From NCBI RefSeq assembly GCF_000425945.1, contig NZ_AUEK01000003.1:186001-250000 (forward strand): a stretch of DNA of 64,000 nt, read 5' to 3'. The notes below the pieces were generated by a model. That model did not search any database, was not told where the DNA came from, and saw only the letters and a list, made by a program, of their open reading frames with translations. Origin of the DNA: Candidatus Solirubrobacter pratensis. Lineage in GTDB: Bacteria > Actinomycetota > Thermoleophilia > Solirubrobacterales > Solirubrobacteraceae. A program made the position numbers and the translations under genes. The number at the start of each line of letters is the position of its first letter. The first letter of the stretch is position 1. Shown here one piece after another: positions 8,616-17,731 of the stretch.

Positions 8616-8978
8616 GTGCCCGTCGTCAACCGCGAAGTCGTCCTTCCCGTCCCGCGCGAGCGTGCGTGGGAGCTGATCACCGAGCCCTCCGAGCTCGAGG
8701 GCTGGCTCGCCGACGAGGTCGAGTTCGAGCCCGAGGAGGACGCGCCGCTGCGCGTCGCGTGGGACTCCGGCGAGGAGCGCGAGGGCGTGGTGGAGGAGGT
8801 CGCCGACGGCGAGCGCATCGTCTTCCGCTGGGGCGACTCGCGTGTCGAGTGGATCCTCGAGGACCACCCCGCCGGCACCCGCTTCCTCGTCACCGAGCAC
8901 CGCTACGCCGCCGACACGATCACCTGGGGGCCGCGCCTGATGGCGCTCTCCGGCGCCTCCATGCTGTGCCCGGCGTAG
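8616..8978 (+). CDS. SRPBCC (AHSA1-like) domain protein
   Basis: This 120-residue protein has the START-like fold of the SRPBCC/AHSA1 group, shown by [20 protein letters not shown] near the N-terminus and a Trp/Glu-rich middle ([13 protein letters not shown]). GTG 8616 is chosen because AGGAGG ends five bases before it. Such proteins bind hydrophobic ligands and very often travel with an ArsR repressor, as here: the next gene starts inside this one, 11 bases before its end. The ligand is unknown. Confidence 0.82.
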   Translation: MPVVNREVVLPVPRERAWELITEPSELEGWLADEVEFEPEEDAPLRVAWDSGEEREGVVEEVADGERIVFRWGDSRVEWILEDHPAGTRFLVTEHRYAADTITWGPRLMALSGASMLCPA

Positions 8979-9277
8979 ACGAGGTCTTCTCCGCGCTGTC
9001 GGACCCGACGCGCCGCGAGGTCCTGCGCAGCATCTCCGAGCGCCCGGAGCTGACCGCGTCGCGGCTCGCGGGCGAGCTTCCGATCACCCGCCAGGCGGTC
9101 GCCAAGCACCTCGCCGCGCTCCAGCGCGCCGGCCTCGTCGAGCCGCGCCGCGAGGGGCGCGAGACGCACTACGTGCTCACGCCCGCGCCGCTGGCGGAGG
9201 CGATGGACTGGATGGCCCAGGTGGGTGCGAGCTGGGACCAGCGCCTTGCACGCCTGGCCCAGCGCGCGCGAGGGTAG
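8966..9277 (+). CDS. ArsR-family winged-helix transcriptional regulator
   Basis: The 103-residue protein has the full ArsR winged helix: [19 protein letters not shown], then [40 protein letters not shown]. No metal-binding Cys pair is visible, so it belongs to the metal-independent ArsR group that is usually paired with an SRPBCC protein. GTG 8966 overlaps the end of the SRPBCC gene, showing coupling. It probably represses its own operon through the GCAAC-N6-GTTGC sites at 8540-8604, and may affect clpP on the other side. Confidence 0.88.
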   Translation: MPGVDEVFSALSDPTRREVLRSISERPELTASRLAGELPITRQAVAKHLAALQRAGLVEPRREGRETHYVLTPAPLAEAMDWMAQVGASWDQRLARLAQRARG

Positions 9278-9286
9278 TCAGCCCTC

Positions 9287-10015
9287 ATGCCCACCGCGCT
9301 CGTCACCGGCGCCGCAAGCGGGATCGGCCGCGCCGTCGCAGAGCACCTGCTGGACGGCGGGTACGACGTCCTCTCCGTCGACCTCAGAGACGACGGGCCG
9401 GGCACGCCGTACGCGGCCGACCTGACCACGCGCGAGGGCAACGCCGGTGCCGTGCAGGCCGCGCTCGACGCATTCGGCGGGCTCGACGTCGTCGTCGCGA
9501 ACGCCGGCGTCCAGCACGTCGCGTCGGTGCGTGACTTCCCCGAGGACCGCTGGGACCAGATCGTCGCGCTGCTGCTGACGAGTCCGTTCCTGCTCGCCAA
9601 GCACGCGTGGGACGCGCTCGCCGCGTCGGGCTCCGGGCGCTTCATCGCGATCGCGTCCGCGCACGCGCTCGCCGCCTCGCCCTACAAGGCCGCGTACGTG
9701 TCGGCCAAGCACGGCGTGCTGGGCCTCGTGAAGACGCTCGCGCTCGAGGGCGCCGAGGCCGGCATCACCGCCACCGCGGTCTGCCCCGGCTACGTGCGCA
9801 CGCCGCTCGTGGAGCGCCAGATCCCCGACCAGGCGAAGGCGTACGGCGTCTCCGAGGAGCGCGCGCTCGAGGAGGTGATCCTGCAACCGCACGCCATCAA
9901 GCGCCTGATCGAGCCCTCCGAGGTCGCCGAGGTCGTCGCGTTCCTCGCCGGCCCGAACGGGAGCGCGTTCTCCGGCGTGCCGGTGACGATGGATCTCGGC
10001 TGGACGGCACGGTGA
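9287..10015 (+). CDS. short-chain dehydrogenase, 3-hydroxybutyrate dehydrogenase-like
   Basis: This 242-residue SDR enzyme has TGAASGIG (NAD-binding, residues 7-14), NAG, an active-site Ser in IAIASAHA, and YVSAKHG with the catalytic Tyr and Lys. The segment VCPGYVRTPLVERQIPDQA and the overall length are typical of D-3-hydroxybutyrate dehydrogenase, which interconverts acetoacetate and 3-hydroxybutyrate with NAD. No ketone-body or polyhydroxybutyrate genes are nearby, so the substrate stays provisional. Its stop overlaps the GTG of the next gene. Confidence 0.82.
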   Translation: MPTALVTGAASGIGRAVAEHLLDGGYDVLSVDLRDDGPGTPYAADLTTREGNAGAVQAALDAFGGLDVVVANAGVQHVASVRDFPEDRWDQIVALLLTSPFLLAKHAWDALAASGSGRFIAIASAHALAASPYKAAYVSAKHGVLGLVKTLALEGAEAGITATAVCPGYVRTPLVERQIPDQAKAYGVSEERALEEVILQPHAIKRLIEPSEVAEVVAFLAGPNGSAFSGVPVTMDLGWTAR

Positions 10016-10668
10016 TCGAGGACCGGCTGACCGAGCTGCTGGAGCACGCCGTCAAGGCCGGCGACGCCGAGACGTCGCTGCACGCCCTCGCCGCGCTGCG
10101 GCGCGAGCTCGACGCCTTCGAGCGCGTCCAGGCCTGGCGCGCGCTGGAGGCCGGGAGCTCCTACGGCGCCGTCGCGCGCGCGCTCGGCATCTCGCGCCAG
10201 GCCGCGCACCGCCGCTACCGCGAGCTCGCGGACGCGGCCGAGCCGCCGACCGGCGCGCCGGCCCTGCGCGTGACGCCCGAGGCGCGCGCCGCCGTCCAGC
10301 TCGCCGGCGACGAGGCGAAGGCGCTCGGCGCGTCCCGGATCGGCTCCGAGCACCTGCTGCTCGGCATCCTGCGCGCGGGCGACCCGCGCGCCGCCGGCGC
10401 GCTGCGCCAGCACGGCGTCCGGCTGGAGGCGGCGCGGCTCGCCGCCCAGCCGACGCTCGTCGCCGACGAGGACGACGGCACGCCCGCGATCACGGCCTAC
10501 GCGCGGCGCGTGTTCGGCGAGGCGATGCGCCAGGCGGCCGCCGACCGCCACGCGATCGACGTCGCCGACCTGCTCGCCGCCGCGCTGCGAGAACGCGGCG
10601 GCGGCGCGTGCCGGACGCTCGAGGCGCTCGGCGTCGACGCCGCCGCCATCCAGCGGGATCTGGCCTAG
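10012..10668 (+). CDS. HTH protein with free-standing Clp-N (ClpA/ClpC N-domain) module
   Basis: The 218-residue protein begins at GTG 10012, overlapping the SDR stop (GTGA). Residues about 40-70 form a helix-turn-helix ([22 protein letters not shown]). From about residue 85 to the end there are two Clp-N repeats, with [20 protein letters not shown] in the first and [19 protein letters not shown] in the second. In ClpC this module docks adaptors, substrates or phosphoarginine. Here it has no AAA+ ATPase. A DNA-binding regulator that senses Clp substrates or adaptors is a plausible inference; clpP lies 1.5 kb away. The stop overlaps that of convergent oppF. Confidence 0.8.
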   Translation: MIEDRLTELLEHAVKAGDAETSLHALAALRRELDAFERVQAWRALEAGSSYGAVARALGISRQAAHRRYRELADAAEPPTGAPALRVTPEARAAVQLAGDEAKALGASRIGSEHLLLGILRAGDPRAAGALRQHGVRLEAARLAAQPTLVADEDDGTPAITAYARRVFGEAMRQAAADRHAIDVADLLAAALRERGGGACRTLEALGVDAAAIQRDLA

Positions 10669-11735
10669 CCGCCGACGTTGCGCGCCGTGGGGACGCGCTC
10701 GAGCACCTCGGCGTCCGTCAGCGGGAAGTGGCAGGCGGCGACGTTGCCGCCCTCCTTGACCTCCAGCGGCGGATCCTCGCTGCGGCAGATCTCCTGCGCC
10801 TTCCAGCAGCGCGTGTGGAAGCGGCAACCGGACGGCGGGTTGGTCGGCGACGGCACGTCGCCGGTGAGCAGCTGGCGCTTCTTGGACGCGGCGAGCCGCG
10901 GATCCGGCACCGGCACGGCGGACATCAGCGCGCCCGTGTACGGCATCCGCGGGTGGGCGTACAGCTCGTCGGAGCTCGCCAGCTCGTAGATCTTGCCGAG
11001 GTACATCACCGCGACGCGGTCGCACATGTGGCGCACGACCGAGAGGTCGTGGGCGATGAAGATCAGCGTCAGGCCGAGGTCGCGCTGCAGGTCGCGCAGC
11101 AGGTTGAGCACCTGCGCCTGGATCGACACGTCGAGCGCCGAGACCGGCTCGTCGGCGACGATCACCTTCGGCTTGAGCGCGAGCGCGCGCGCCACGCCGA
11201 TGCGCTGCCGCTGGCCGCCGGAGAACTCGTGCGGATAGCGGTTGTAGTGCTCGGGGTTGAGGCCGACGGTGTCCATCAGCTCCTGGACCGCGCGCTTGCG
11301 CTCCGCCTTGCCGCCGAGCTGCCCGTGGATGACGAACGGCTCGGCGATGATCGAGCCGACCGTCTTGCGCGGGTTCAGCGACGAGTACGGGTCCTGGAAG
11401 ATCATCTGCATCTCGCGCCGCAGCGACTTCAGCTCGCCGCCGCGGACGTTCGCGATCTCCCGGCCCTCGAACTTGATCGAGCCGGCGGTGGGCTGCATCA
11501 GCCGCAGCAGCAGCCGCGCGGTGGTCGACTTGCCGCAGCCCGACTCGCCCACGAGGCCGAGCGTCTCGCCGCGCAGCACGTCGAAGGAGATGCCGTCGAC
11601 GGCCTGCACCGCGCCCACCTGCCGGCGGAAGAAGCCGGCGTGGATCGGGAAGTGCTTGACGAGGTTGCGCACCTCCATGATCGGCTCGCCCGGCTGCGGC
11701 GCGCCTTCGCGCACCTCGATGGCGGTCTCGGCCAT
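10665..11735 (-). CDS. oppF: oligopeptide/dipeptide ABC transporter ATPase (OppF type)
   Basis: The 356-residue ATPase has Walker [10 protein letters not shown], signature [15 protein letters not shown], Walker [14 protein letters not shown] and the switch His in FIAHDLSV. Its C-terminal oligopeptide-transporter region carries [18 protein letters not shown]. It is the last gene of a four-gene transporter operon (oppC-oppB-oppD-oppF), one base after oppD. It powers uptake of peptides or nickel-like solutes. No solute-binding protein is encoded in the window, so the substrate cannot be assigned. Confidence 0.92.
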   Translation of the reverse strand: MAETAIEVREGAPQPGEPIMEVRNLVKHFPIHAGFFRRQVGAVQAVDGISFDVLRGETLGLVGESGCGKSTTARLLLRLMQPTAGSIKFEGREIANVRGGELKSLRREMQMIFQDPYSSLNPRKTVGSIIAEPFVIHGQLGGKAERKRAVQELMDTVGLNPEHYNRYPHEFSGGQRQRIGVARALALKPKVIVADEPVSALDVSIQAQVLNLLRDLQRDLGLTLIFIAHDLSVVRHMCDRVAVMYLGKIYELASSDELYAHPRMPYTGALMSAVPVPDPRLAASKKRQLLTGDVPSPTNPPSGCRFHTRCWKAQEICRSEDPPLEVKEGGNVAACHFPLTDAEVLERVPTARNVGG

Positions 11736-11736
11736 G

Positions 11737-12801
11737 TCAGGCCACCTCTTCTTCAGTGATGACGTCCTTGCGCGCCGCGTCGGGCGCGACGCCGCTGCGC
11801 AGCTCCTGCCAGAGCCGGCGGCGCACGTCGGAGGCCAGCAGGCAGGCGACCTTGTGGTCGGGGTGGGCCGGGACGGGGTCCAGCGTCGGGTCGACGTGCT
11901 TGTGCGCCTCGCGCACGTACGGGCAGCGGGGGTGGAACGAGCAGCCGCCGGGCAGGTTGATCAGCGACGGCGGGCGGCCCGCGATCGGCACCAGCTCCTC
12001 CCCGCGCGGCGCGTCCAGGCGCGGGATCGAGGACAGCAGGCCCCACGTGTAGGGATGCTCCGGCGCCGCGAAGATCGTGTCGGCGTCGGCCTTCTCCACG
12101 ATCCGGCCGGCGTACATGACGGCGATCTCGTCGGCCATCTCGGCCACGACGCCGAGATCGTGCGTGATGACCACGACGGCGGTGTCGAACTCGCTCTGCA
12201 GGCGCTCGATCAGCTCGAGGATCTGCGCTTGGACCGTCACGTCCAGGGCCGTCGTCGGCTCGTCGGCGATCAGCAGCTTTGGGTCGTTGGCCAGCGCCAT
12301 CGCGATCATCGCGCGCTGGCGCATGCCGCCGGAGAACTCGTGCGGGTAGGCGTCGGCGCGCTTGCGCGGCTCGGGGATCCCGACGAGGCCGAGCATCTCG
12401 ACCGCGCGGTCCCACGCCTGCGCCTTGGACACCTCGCGATGCGCGCGGACGGCCTCGGCGATCTGCGTGCCGACCTTGTAGAAGGGGTGCAGCGACGACA
12501 GCGGGTCCTGGAAGATCATCGCGACGTCGTCGCCGCGGATGTTGCGGATCTCCTCGTCGGATGTCGTCAGCAGGTCCTTGCCGTCGAAGCGCACGCTGCC
12601 CGAGATGCGGGCGTTGCGGGCGCGGGTGAGCCCCATGACGGTGAGCGAGGAGACCGATTTGCCGGAGCCCGACTCGCCGACGATCCCGAGCGTCTGCCCG
12701 CGCTCGACCGTGTAGGAGATGCCGTCCACGGCCTTGACCAGGCCGTCGTCGGTCTCGAAGTGGACGCGGAGGTCTTCGACCTCCAGCAGCGGAGCGCTCA
12801 T
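11737..12801 (-). CDS. oppD: oligopeptide/dipeptide ABC transporter ATPase (OppD type)
   Basis: This 354-residue ATPase has GESGSGKSV (Walker A), [15 protein letters not shown] (signature) and [13 protein letters not shown] (Walker B). [15 protein letters not shown] marks the C-terminal oligopeptide-transporter domain. It forms a heterodimer with OppF on the cytoplasmic face of the two permeases. It starts directly after the oppB stop codon, so all four genes are likely co-transcribed. Confidence 0.92.
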   Translation of the reverse strand: MSAPLLEVEDLRVHFETDDGLVKAVDGISYTVERGQTLGIVGESGSGKSVSSLTVMGLTRARNARISGSVRFDGKDLLTTSDEEIRNIRGDDVAMIFQDPLSSLHPFYKVGTQIAEAVRAHREVSKAQAWDRAVEMLGLVGIPEPRKRADAYPHEFSGGMRQRAMIAMALANDPKLLIADEPTTALDVTVQAQILELIERLQSEFDTAVVVITHDLGVVAEMADEIAVMYAGRIVEKADADTIFAAPEHPYTWGLLSSIPRLDAPRGEELVPIAGRPPSLINLPGGCSFHPRCPYVREAHKHVDPTLDPVPAHPDHKVACLLASDVRRRLWQELRSGVAPDAARKDVITEEEVA

Positions 12802-13773
12802 CTAGTACCTGACCCGCGGATCGATGAAGGCGTACAGGATGTCGACGACGAGGGACATGCACACGATGAAGAACGCGCCGAACAGCACGGTGCCCTGGAT
12901 CACCGGCAGGTCCGACTGATTGATGGCGTCATAGGCATAGCGCCCGATGCCCTGGATGTTGAAGACCGTCTCGGTGAGGATGGCCCCGCCGAGCAGGATG
13001 CCGATGTCGAGGCCGAGCAGCGTGACGATCGGCGTGATCGCCGCGCGCACGCCGTGGCGGAAGATCACCCGCCGCTCCGAGAGCCCCTTGGCGCGTGCGG
13101 TGCGGATGTAGTCCTCCTGCAGCGTGTCGATCAGGTTCCCGCGCAGGAAGCGCGCGTAGACCGCCGCGAAGGAGGCCGCCAGCACGCACCACGGCATGAT
13201 CAGCGCCTCACCCTTCTCGAGGATGCCCGACGCCTGCCCGTAGGCCGAGTTGCCCGGCAGCAGCTTGAACACGCCGATGTCGTCGGCGAACAGGTAGAGG
13301 GCCAGCAGGCCGAGGAAGTACACCGGCGCCGAGATGAAGATCAGCGCGACGCCCATCGCCAGGCGGTCGATCCAGCTGCCGGTCTTGACGGCCGAGATCA
13401 TCCCGATCGGGATGCCGATCGCCAGCCAGAGGATCACGGCGCCGGCGGTGAGGAAGATCGTGTTGGGCAGCCGGTGCAGGATCTCCGGCAGCACCTGCGT
13501 GTTGTTCTGGTAGCTGAACCCGAAGTAGAAGCCGTTGTGACCGAGGAACGGCAGGATGTCGCCGATGTAGTTGATGAACTGCACCGGCTTGGGCTTGTCG
13601 AGCCCGAACTGGTGCCGGATCGCCTCGATCAGCTGGGGCGACGGCTGCCGTCCGGCGCGCAGCACGGCCGGGTCGCCCGACGGCAGCACGCTGAAGATCA
13701 CGAACGTGATCAGCGTGATCATGAACAGCAGGAAGACGACCCAGACGAGGCGCCGTGCGATGTAGGCGGCCAT
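12802..13773 (-). CDS. oppB: peptide ABC transporter permease (OppB/DppB type)
   Basis: The 323-residue permease has the family start (MAAYIARRLVWVVFLLFMIT), about six membrane helices and the EAA-loop region around DYIRTARAKGLSERRV, followed by FRHGVRAAITPIV. It contacts one of the ATPases through that loop. It lies directly between oppC and oppD with no intergenic space. Confidence 0.92.
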   Translation of the reverse strand: MAAYIARRLVWVVFLLFMITLITFVIFSVLPSGDPAVLRAGRQPSPQLIEAIRHQFGLDKPKPVQFINYIGDILPFLGHNGFYFGFSYQNNTQVLPEILHRLPNTIFLTAGAVILWLAIGIPIGMISAVKTGSWIDRLAMGVALIFISAPVYFLGLLALYLFADDIGVFKLLPGNSAYGQASGILEKGEALIMPWCVLAASFAAVYARFLRGNLIDTLQEDYIRTARAKGLSERRVIFRHGVRAAITPIVTLLGLDIGILLGGAILTETVFNIQGIGRYAYDAINQSDLPVIQGTVLFGAFFIVCMSLVVDILYAFIDPRVRY

Positions 13774-14769
13774 CTACTTGGTCCTCGTGCCCTTGGGGTT
13801 CAGCGCGTCCTGCATGCCGTCGCCCACGAGGTTGAACGCCAGCACGGTGAGCAGCAGCGCGCAGCCCGGCGCGATCATGTACCACCACGCCGTGTTGAAG
13901 ATGTTGGTCGCGTCGGCGAGCATCTGCCCCCACGACGCCTGCGGCGGCTGCACGCCCACGCCGAGGAACGAGAGCGCCGCCTCGAGCAGGATGTTGGCCG
14001 GGATGAACAGCGTCGTGTAGACGATGATCGGCGCGACGAGGTTCGGCAGGATCTCGCGGAAGATGATCCGCATGTTGGAGGCGCCGAGCGACTTGGACGC
14101 CTCGACGAACTCCTTCTCGCGCAGCGAGAGCACCTGGCCGCGGATGATGCGCGCGACATAGGGCGAGTTGGCGATCACGATGATCGTGATGACGACGCCG
14201 AGCCCGGGCTGGAGCTTGCCGCCGAAGCAGCCGTCCTTGCCCGAGCACGCCGACGCGAGGCCGAGCCCGAGCAGCAGCACGGGGAACGCGAGCAGGATGT
14301 CGACGGAGCGCGAGATGATCGTGTCGACCCAGCGGCGGTAGTAGCCGGCGATCATGCCCATCGTGACGCCGAGGATCACCGACAGGCCGGTGCCGATGAA
14401 CGCGACCTTGAGCGAGACCTGAGCGCCGGCGAGCACGCGCGAGAAGACGTCGCGGCCGAGTTGGTCGACGCCGAAGATGTGGTCGGCGGTCGGCCCCTGC
14501 GGGAGCCCGAAGTCGTCCAGCGCCGCCGTCGACTGCACGTTGGGACCGGGCGCGCCGACGAGCTTGCGGATCGGGTCGGCGAGCACCGCGGCCACGATCA
14601 GCAGGAGGATGAAGATGCCCGCCGCGAGCGCCACCTTGTCCCTCCGGAAGCGGCGCCAGAACAACTGCAGCGGCGAGCGAGCCGCGACAGGCGCCTTCCC
14701 CGACACGATCTGATCGATCGCACTGTCCTCGGCGTGCAGCAGATCGCTGGCGCCTGTTCCCGTACTCAT
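13774..14769 (-). CDS. oppC: peptide ABC transporter permease (OppC/DppC type), first gene of the operon
   Basis: This 331-residue permease has an N-terminal cytoplasmic segment of about 35 residues, then six membrane helices. The typical segment GVDQLGRDVFSRVLAGAQVS and the EAA-loop region EFVEASKSLGASNMRIIF are both present. A loop with two Cys (ACSGKDGCFGG) is an extra feature. AGGAGG precedes the start. The order oppC before oppB is the reverse of the classical opp/dpp order. Confidence 0.92.
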   Translation of the reverse strand: MSTGTGASDLLHAEDSAIDQIVSGKAPVAARSPLQLFWRRFRRDKVALAAGIFILLLIVAAVLADPIRKLVGAPGPNVQSTAALDDFGLPQGPTADHIFGVDQLGRDVFSRVLAGAQVSLKVAFIGTGLSVILGVTMGMIAGYYRRWVDTIISRSVDILLAFPVLLLGLGLASACSGKDGCFGGKLQPGLGVVITIIVIANSPYVARIIRGQVLSLREKEFVEASKSLGASNMRIIFREILPNLVAPIIVYTTLFIPANILLEAALSFLGVGVQPPQASWGQMLADATNIFNTAWWYMIAPGCALLLTVLAFNLVGDGMQDALNPKGTRTK

Positions 14770-14871
14770 AAGGCCTCCTGGGCACGTCTCGCTGGCGGAG
14801 ACGCGGTAATCCCTAGTTCCCCGAACTGCGCAAGAAACCTACTACTTGATGTCTGACTGACCCCGGACCCT

Positions 14872-14898
14872 GCGAGATCTCCCCTGGGAGATTCTCGC
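14872..14898 (-). terminator. hairpin downstream of tRNA-Arg
   Basis: GCGAGATCTCC and its near-perfect complement GGAGATTCTCGC (one bulged base) form a stem of about 11 pairs just after the 3' end of tRNA-Arg on the minus strand. There is no T tract. It probably ends the pyrE-tRNA transcript or stabilises its 3' end. Confidence 0.45.
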
Positions 14899-14901
14899 AA
14901 G

Positions 14902-14973
14902 TGCCCCCGGCAGGAATCGAACCTGCATCCCGCGCTTAGGAGGCGCGTGCTCTATCCATTGAGCTACGAGGGC
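14902..14973 (-). tRNA. tRNA-Arg (anticodon CCT)
   Basis: The 72-base cloverleaf reads GCCCTCG in the acceptor stem, GCTC/GAGC in the D stem, anticodon loop CTCCTAA and T arm GCAGG-TTCGATT-CCTGC. The acceptor closes with CGGGGGC and discriminator A. CCA is not encoded. The anticodon CCT reads AGG. The first ten bases overlap the end of pyrE: U8-A9-G10 form its TAG stop codon. Confidence 0.95.
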
Positions 14974-15530
14974 TCAGCCTGCCGGTCGGGCCGGTCAGGA
15001 TAGACATCGTCGATCGTGGCGAGAGCTTGATAGGGCGCGTTGTCACTTGCGCGGGCGATCGCGTCGGCGCCGCCGGAGAGCCGGTCGAGCACCGTGACGA
15101 CGCCCACGACGTCGTACCCTTCGTCACGCACCGCCTGGATCGCCTTGACCGTCGAGCCGCCGGTCGTGACGACGTCCTCGACGATCAGGCAGCGCTCGCC
15201 CGCCCTCAAGGGCGGACCTTCGATCCGCCGCTGCAACCCGTGCGCCTTCGTCTCCTTTCGAACGAAGAACGCCTTCACGTCCGCGCCGCCGGCGAGCGCG
15301 GCGCAGGCGGGCGTGTCGGCGCCCATCGTGAGGCCGCCGACCGCGGTCGCCTCCCACCGGCGGGCGTAGCCGGCGACGAGCTCGGCGAGCGCGCCGAACC
15401 CGGCTGGGCGCAGGATCGCGCGCTTGGCATCGACGTAGTACTGCGCCGTGGCGCCGGATGTGAGCGTGACCTCTCCCACGATCAGCGCGTGGCGGCGCAG
15501 CTCCTCGATCAGCGTGTCTGTGGCTGACAT
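14964..15530 (-). CDS. pyrE: orotate phosphoribosyltransferase, overlapping tRNA-Arg
   Basis: The 188-residue enzyme adds phosphoribose from PRPP to orotate in pyrimidine synthesis. The PRPP motif is CLIVEDVVTTGGST, and the flexible-loop region has RKETKAHGLQRRIEG. The N-terminal segment LTSGATAQYYVDAKRAIL is typical. The TAG stop lies inside the tRNA-Arg gene, a ten-base overlap. On the other side, TAGGGT eight bases before the ATG (15539-15544) looks like the -10 box of a leaderless transcript. It stands apart from other pyr genes. Confidence 0.93.
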   Translation of the reverse strand: MSATDTLIEELRRHALIVGEVTLTSGATAQYYVDAKRAILRPAGFGALAELVAGYARRWEATAVGGLTMGADTPACAALAGGADVKAFFVRKETKAHGLQRRIEGPPLRAGERCLIVEDVVTTGGSTVKAIQAVRDEGYDVVGVVTVLDRLSGGADAIARASDNAPYQALATIDDVYPDRPDRQAEPS

Positions 15531-15538
15531 CGGCGTGC

Positions 15539-15544
15539 ACCCTA
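15539..15544 (-). promoter_or_regulatory. -10-like box (TAGGGT) for pyrE
   Basis: Read on the minus strand, TAGGGT ends eight bases before ATG 15530, and no Shine-Dalgarno sequence lies between. The spacing suggests leaderless transcription of pyrE. Confidence 0.4.
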
Positions 15545-15656
15545 GTGCGCGCGCGAGCGCCCGGTTTGGCGCCGCGGCCGCCGATCCCGGTGCTCGCGTG
15601 GTCTTTTTTTCGCGCGTCCGCGTCAGAAACCTCGACCTTCATGCGACGATACTCAT

Positions 15657-16784
15657 GTGATCCAGGCGTTCGGTCGTGAGGCCGACTTCGCGCTCGGCAT
15701 CGAAGAGGAGCTCCTGCTCGTCGATGCCCGGACGCTGGGACTCGCGCACGTCGCGAGCGAGCTCATCGCAAGCGTCGAAGCGCCCGCCGGCGCGATCCAG
15801 CACGAGCTCTATGAGGCGCTCATCGAATGCTCCACCCCGGTGGTGCGCCACGTACCCGAGGGGATGGAGGCGCTCGCCGCGCTGCGCGAGGCGCTGAGCG
15901 AGGCCGGCGCGACGCTGATCGGGGCCGGCCTGCACCCCGGCGGCGCCTTCGGCGACGTCGTGCACGCCCCGACGCCACGCACCAGCGCGATCCGCGACTC
16001 CATGCGCGGGCTGGTCGAGCGCACGCCGACCGCCGCGCTGCATGCGCACGTCGGCATGCCGGATGCCGAGACGGCGATCGTGGTCTGCAACCGCCTGCGC
16101 TCCTACCTGCCGCTGCTCCAGGCGCTGGCGGCGAACTCGCCGTACTGGCACGGCGAGGACTCCGGCTTCGCGTCCGCGCGCTCGATCGTCTTCCGCGCCT
16201 TCCCGCGCTCCACCATCCCTCCCACGTTCGCGGGCTGGGAGCACTACGCGGACATCGTGCGCTGGTGCGTCGAGGCCGGCGACCTGCCGGACTACACGTA
16301 CCTGTGGTGGGACCTGCGCCCGAGCCCGAACCTCGGGACCGTCGAGGTCCGCGCGATGGACGCGCAGAGCCGGCTGGAGTCGGTCGCCGGGCTCGCTGCG
16401 CTCGTGCACGCGTTGGCGCTCGCCTCGGCCGACGGCCACGAGGAGATCTCGCCGCCGTCGGAGGCGCTGATGGAGTCCTCCTTCCGCGCCGGGCGCGACG
16501 GCCTGGACGCGACCGTCTGGTGGCGCGACCGCCTGACGCCGGTGCGCGAGATCGCGCAGGACGTACTCGAGCTTGCGCGCCCGTACGCGCGCGAGCTCGA
16601 CGGGGAGGACGCGCTCGAGGAGGTCGAGCGCATCGTCCGCGAGGGCGGCGGCGCGGACCGTATGCGCGAGGCCCACGCCGCCGGCGGGATGGAAGGCGTC
16701 CTCGCCCACCTCGCCCAGGAGACGGCGGGCGGGCGGGCCTTCTACTCCACCCAGACCACGTCGCCGAGCCGCACCCAGTTGTAG
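15657..16784 (+). CDS. glutamate-cysteine ligase family 2 (YbdK-like carboxylate-amine ligase)
   Basis: This 375-residue protein matches the GCS2/YbdK family. It begins FGREADFALGIEEELLLVDA, where the Glu cluster binds metal and ATP. It continues with TAALHAHVGMPD, HGEDSGFASARS, and WWDLRPSPNLGTVEVRAMD in the second half. The family makes gamma-glutamylcysteine or related amides; the real substrate in actinobacteria is often unclear. The start is GTG 15657; the overlapping ATG 15655 is followed at once by a stop. It is convergent with the L,D-transpeptidase gene, with a 43-base overlap. Confidence 0.88.
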   Translation: MIQAFGREADFALGIEEELLLVDARTLGLAHVASELIASVEAPAGAIQHELYEALIECSTPVVRHVPEGMEALAALREALSEAGATLIGAGLHPGGAFGDVVHAPTPRTSAIRDSMRGLVERTPTAALHAHVGMPDAETAIVVCNRLRSYLPLLQALAANSPYWHGEDSGFASARSIVFRAFPRSTIPPTFAGWEHYADIVRWCVEAGDLPDYTYLWWDLRPSPNLGTVEVRAMDAQSRLESVAGLAALVHALALASADGHEEISPPSEALMESSFRAGRDGLDATVWWRDRLTPVREIAQDVLELARPYARELDGEDALEEVERIVREGGGADRMREAHAAGGMEGVLAHLAQETAGGRAFYSTQTTSPSRTQL

Positions 16785-17731
16785 ATCGTCCGCGCGTTCA
16801 TGATCGGGACGCGCAGGCAGCCGTGGCTGGCGTTGTAGTTCGGCACCGAGACGTAGCCGTGGATGGCGTAGCCGCGGATGAAGTAGCTCGAGTCGACCAT
16901 GCCCTTCGCGTTGGTCCCCGGCGTCTTCATGTAGACGTGGAAGCGGCCGCGCACGGTCGGCGTCGACGGCTTGCCGGAGGACGTGTGGTAGATCCGCACG
17001 ACGGTCGCGCCGTCGATCAGCGCGAGCACCTGCTTGTCCAGGCGCGCCTCGACGTGATGGCCGTCCTGCGGGTGGCGGACCTTGAACGCGCCCTTGCCGG
17101 CGAGCAGGCCTGAGAACACCTGCTCGGACGCGATCGTGGTGCGCGCCATGCCGGTGTACTTGCGCCACGCCATGACCGCATCGGCGGTACCCGCGTCGAA
17201 GACGCCGTTACGCGGCACGGCGTAGCGGAGCGCGTCCAGCCTGGCCTGGAGCAGACGCACGAGCGGGCCGCGCGCGCCGGGCGCGGCGTAGGGCGCCAGC
17301 GCGGTGACGCGCAGCGTCTTGGCGACCGCGGTCCCGGCGAGCGGCGTTGCCCGGTGCGAGGCCCTGATCGTGAGCTTGCCCGGCTTGGCGGTCTTGACCT
17401 TCAGGACCACGACGCCGGCCGTGTTGCCCGCGACCGGCGTTGGTGTCAGTGCGCGAACCTGCAGCTTCCGCTTGCCGCGATAGACGCGGACGGTGACCTT
17501 CTCGCCGGCGACGTACGGCTTCATCACCACGCGGGCGGTGAACGAGTGGCCGGTGAGCGCCGTCGCTGTCGCCGGCAGGTCGGGCGCCGAGCTGGTCAGC
17601 GCGACGGCGGCCGGAGGCGGCGGCGCGGGCGCCGGGGCCGGCGGCGGCGTGGGCGCCGGAGGCGGCGTCTGGGCTGCCGCGGTGGCGGGATAGAGCAAGG
17701 CGAGGGCGGCGAGTGCCCCCGCGCGCCTCAT
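16742..17731 (-). CDS. secreted L,D-transpeptidase (YkuD) with peptidoglycan-binding domain
   Basis: The 329-residue protein has a signal peptide (MRRAGALAALALLYPATAAA) and a Pro/Ala-rich linker. A beta-sandwich region (about 50-145), a peptidoglycan-binding-like domain (VRLLQARLDALRYAVPRNG) and a C-terminal YkuD domain follow. The catalytic motif is HGYVSVPNYNASHGCLRVP, with His and nucleophilic Cys. Such enzymes cross-link stem peptides between two diaminopimelate residues and resist most beta-lactams. Its start overlaps the end of the CPBP protease gene. Confidence 0.92.
   Translation of the reverse strand: MRRAGALAALALLYPATAAAQTPPPAPTPPPAPAPAPPPPAAVALTSSAPDLPATATALTGHSFTARVVMKPYVAGEKVTVRVYRGKRKLQVRALTPTPVAGNTAGVVVLKVKTAKPGKLTIRASHRATPLAGTAVAKTLRVTALAPYAAPGARGPLVRLLQARLDALRYAVPRNGVFDAGTADAVMAWRKYTGMARTTIASEQVFSGLLAGKGAFKVRHPQDGHHVEARLDKQVLALIDGATVVRIYHTSSGKPSTPTVRGRFHVYMKTPGTNAKGMVDSSYFIRGYAIHGYVSVPNYNASHGCLRVPIMNARTIYNWVRLGDVVWVE

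Noticed and set aside
11257-14856. 1199-codon plus-strand frame across the opp operon
   Set aside because: No domain is visible, and the opposite strand holds four clear transporter genes.
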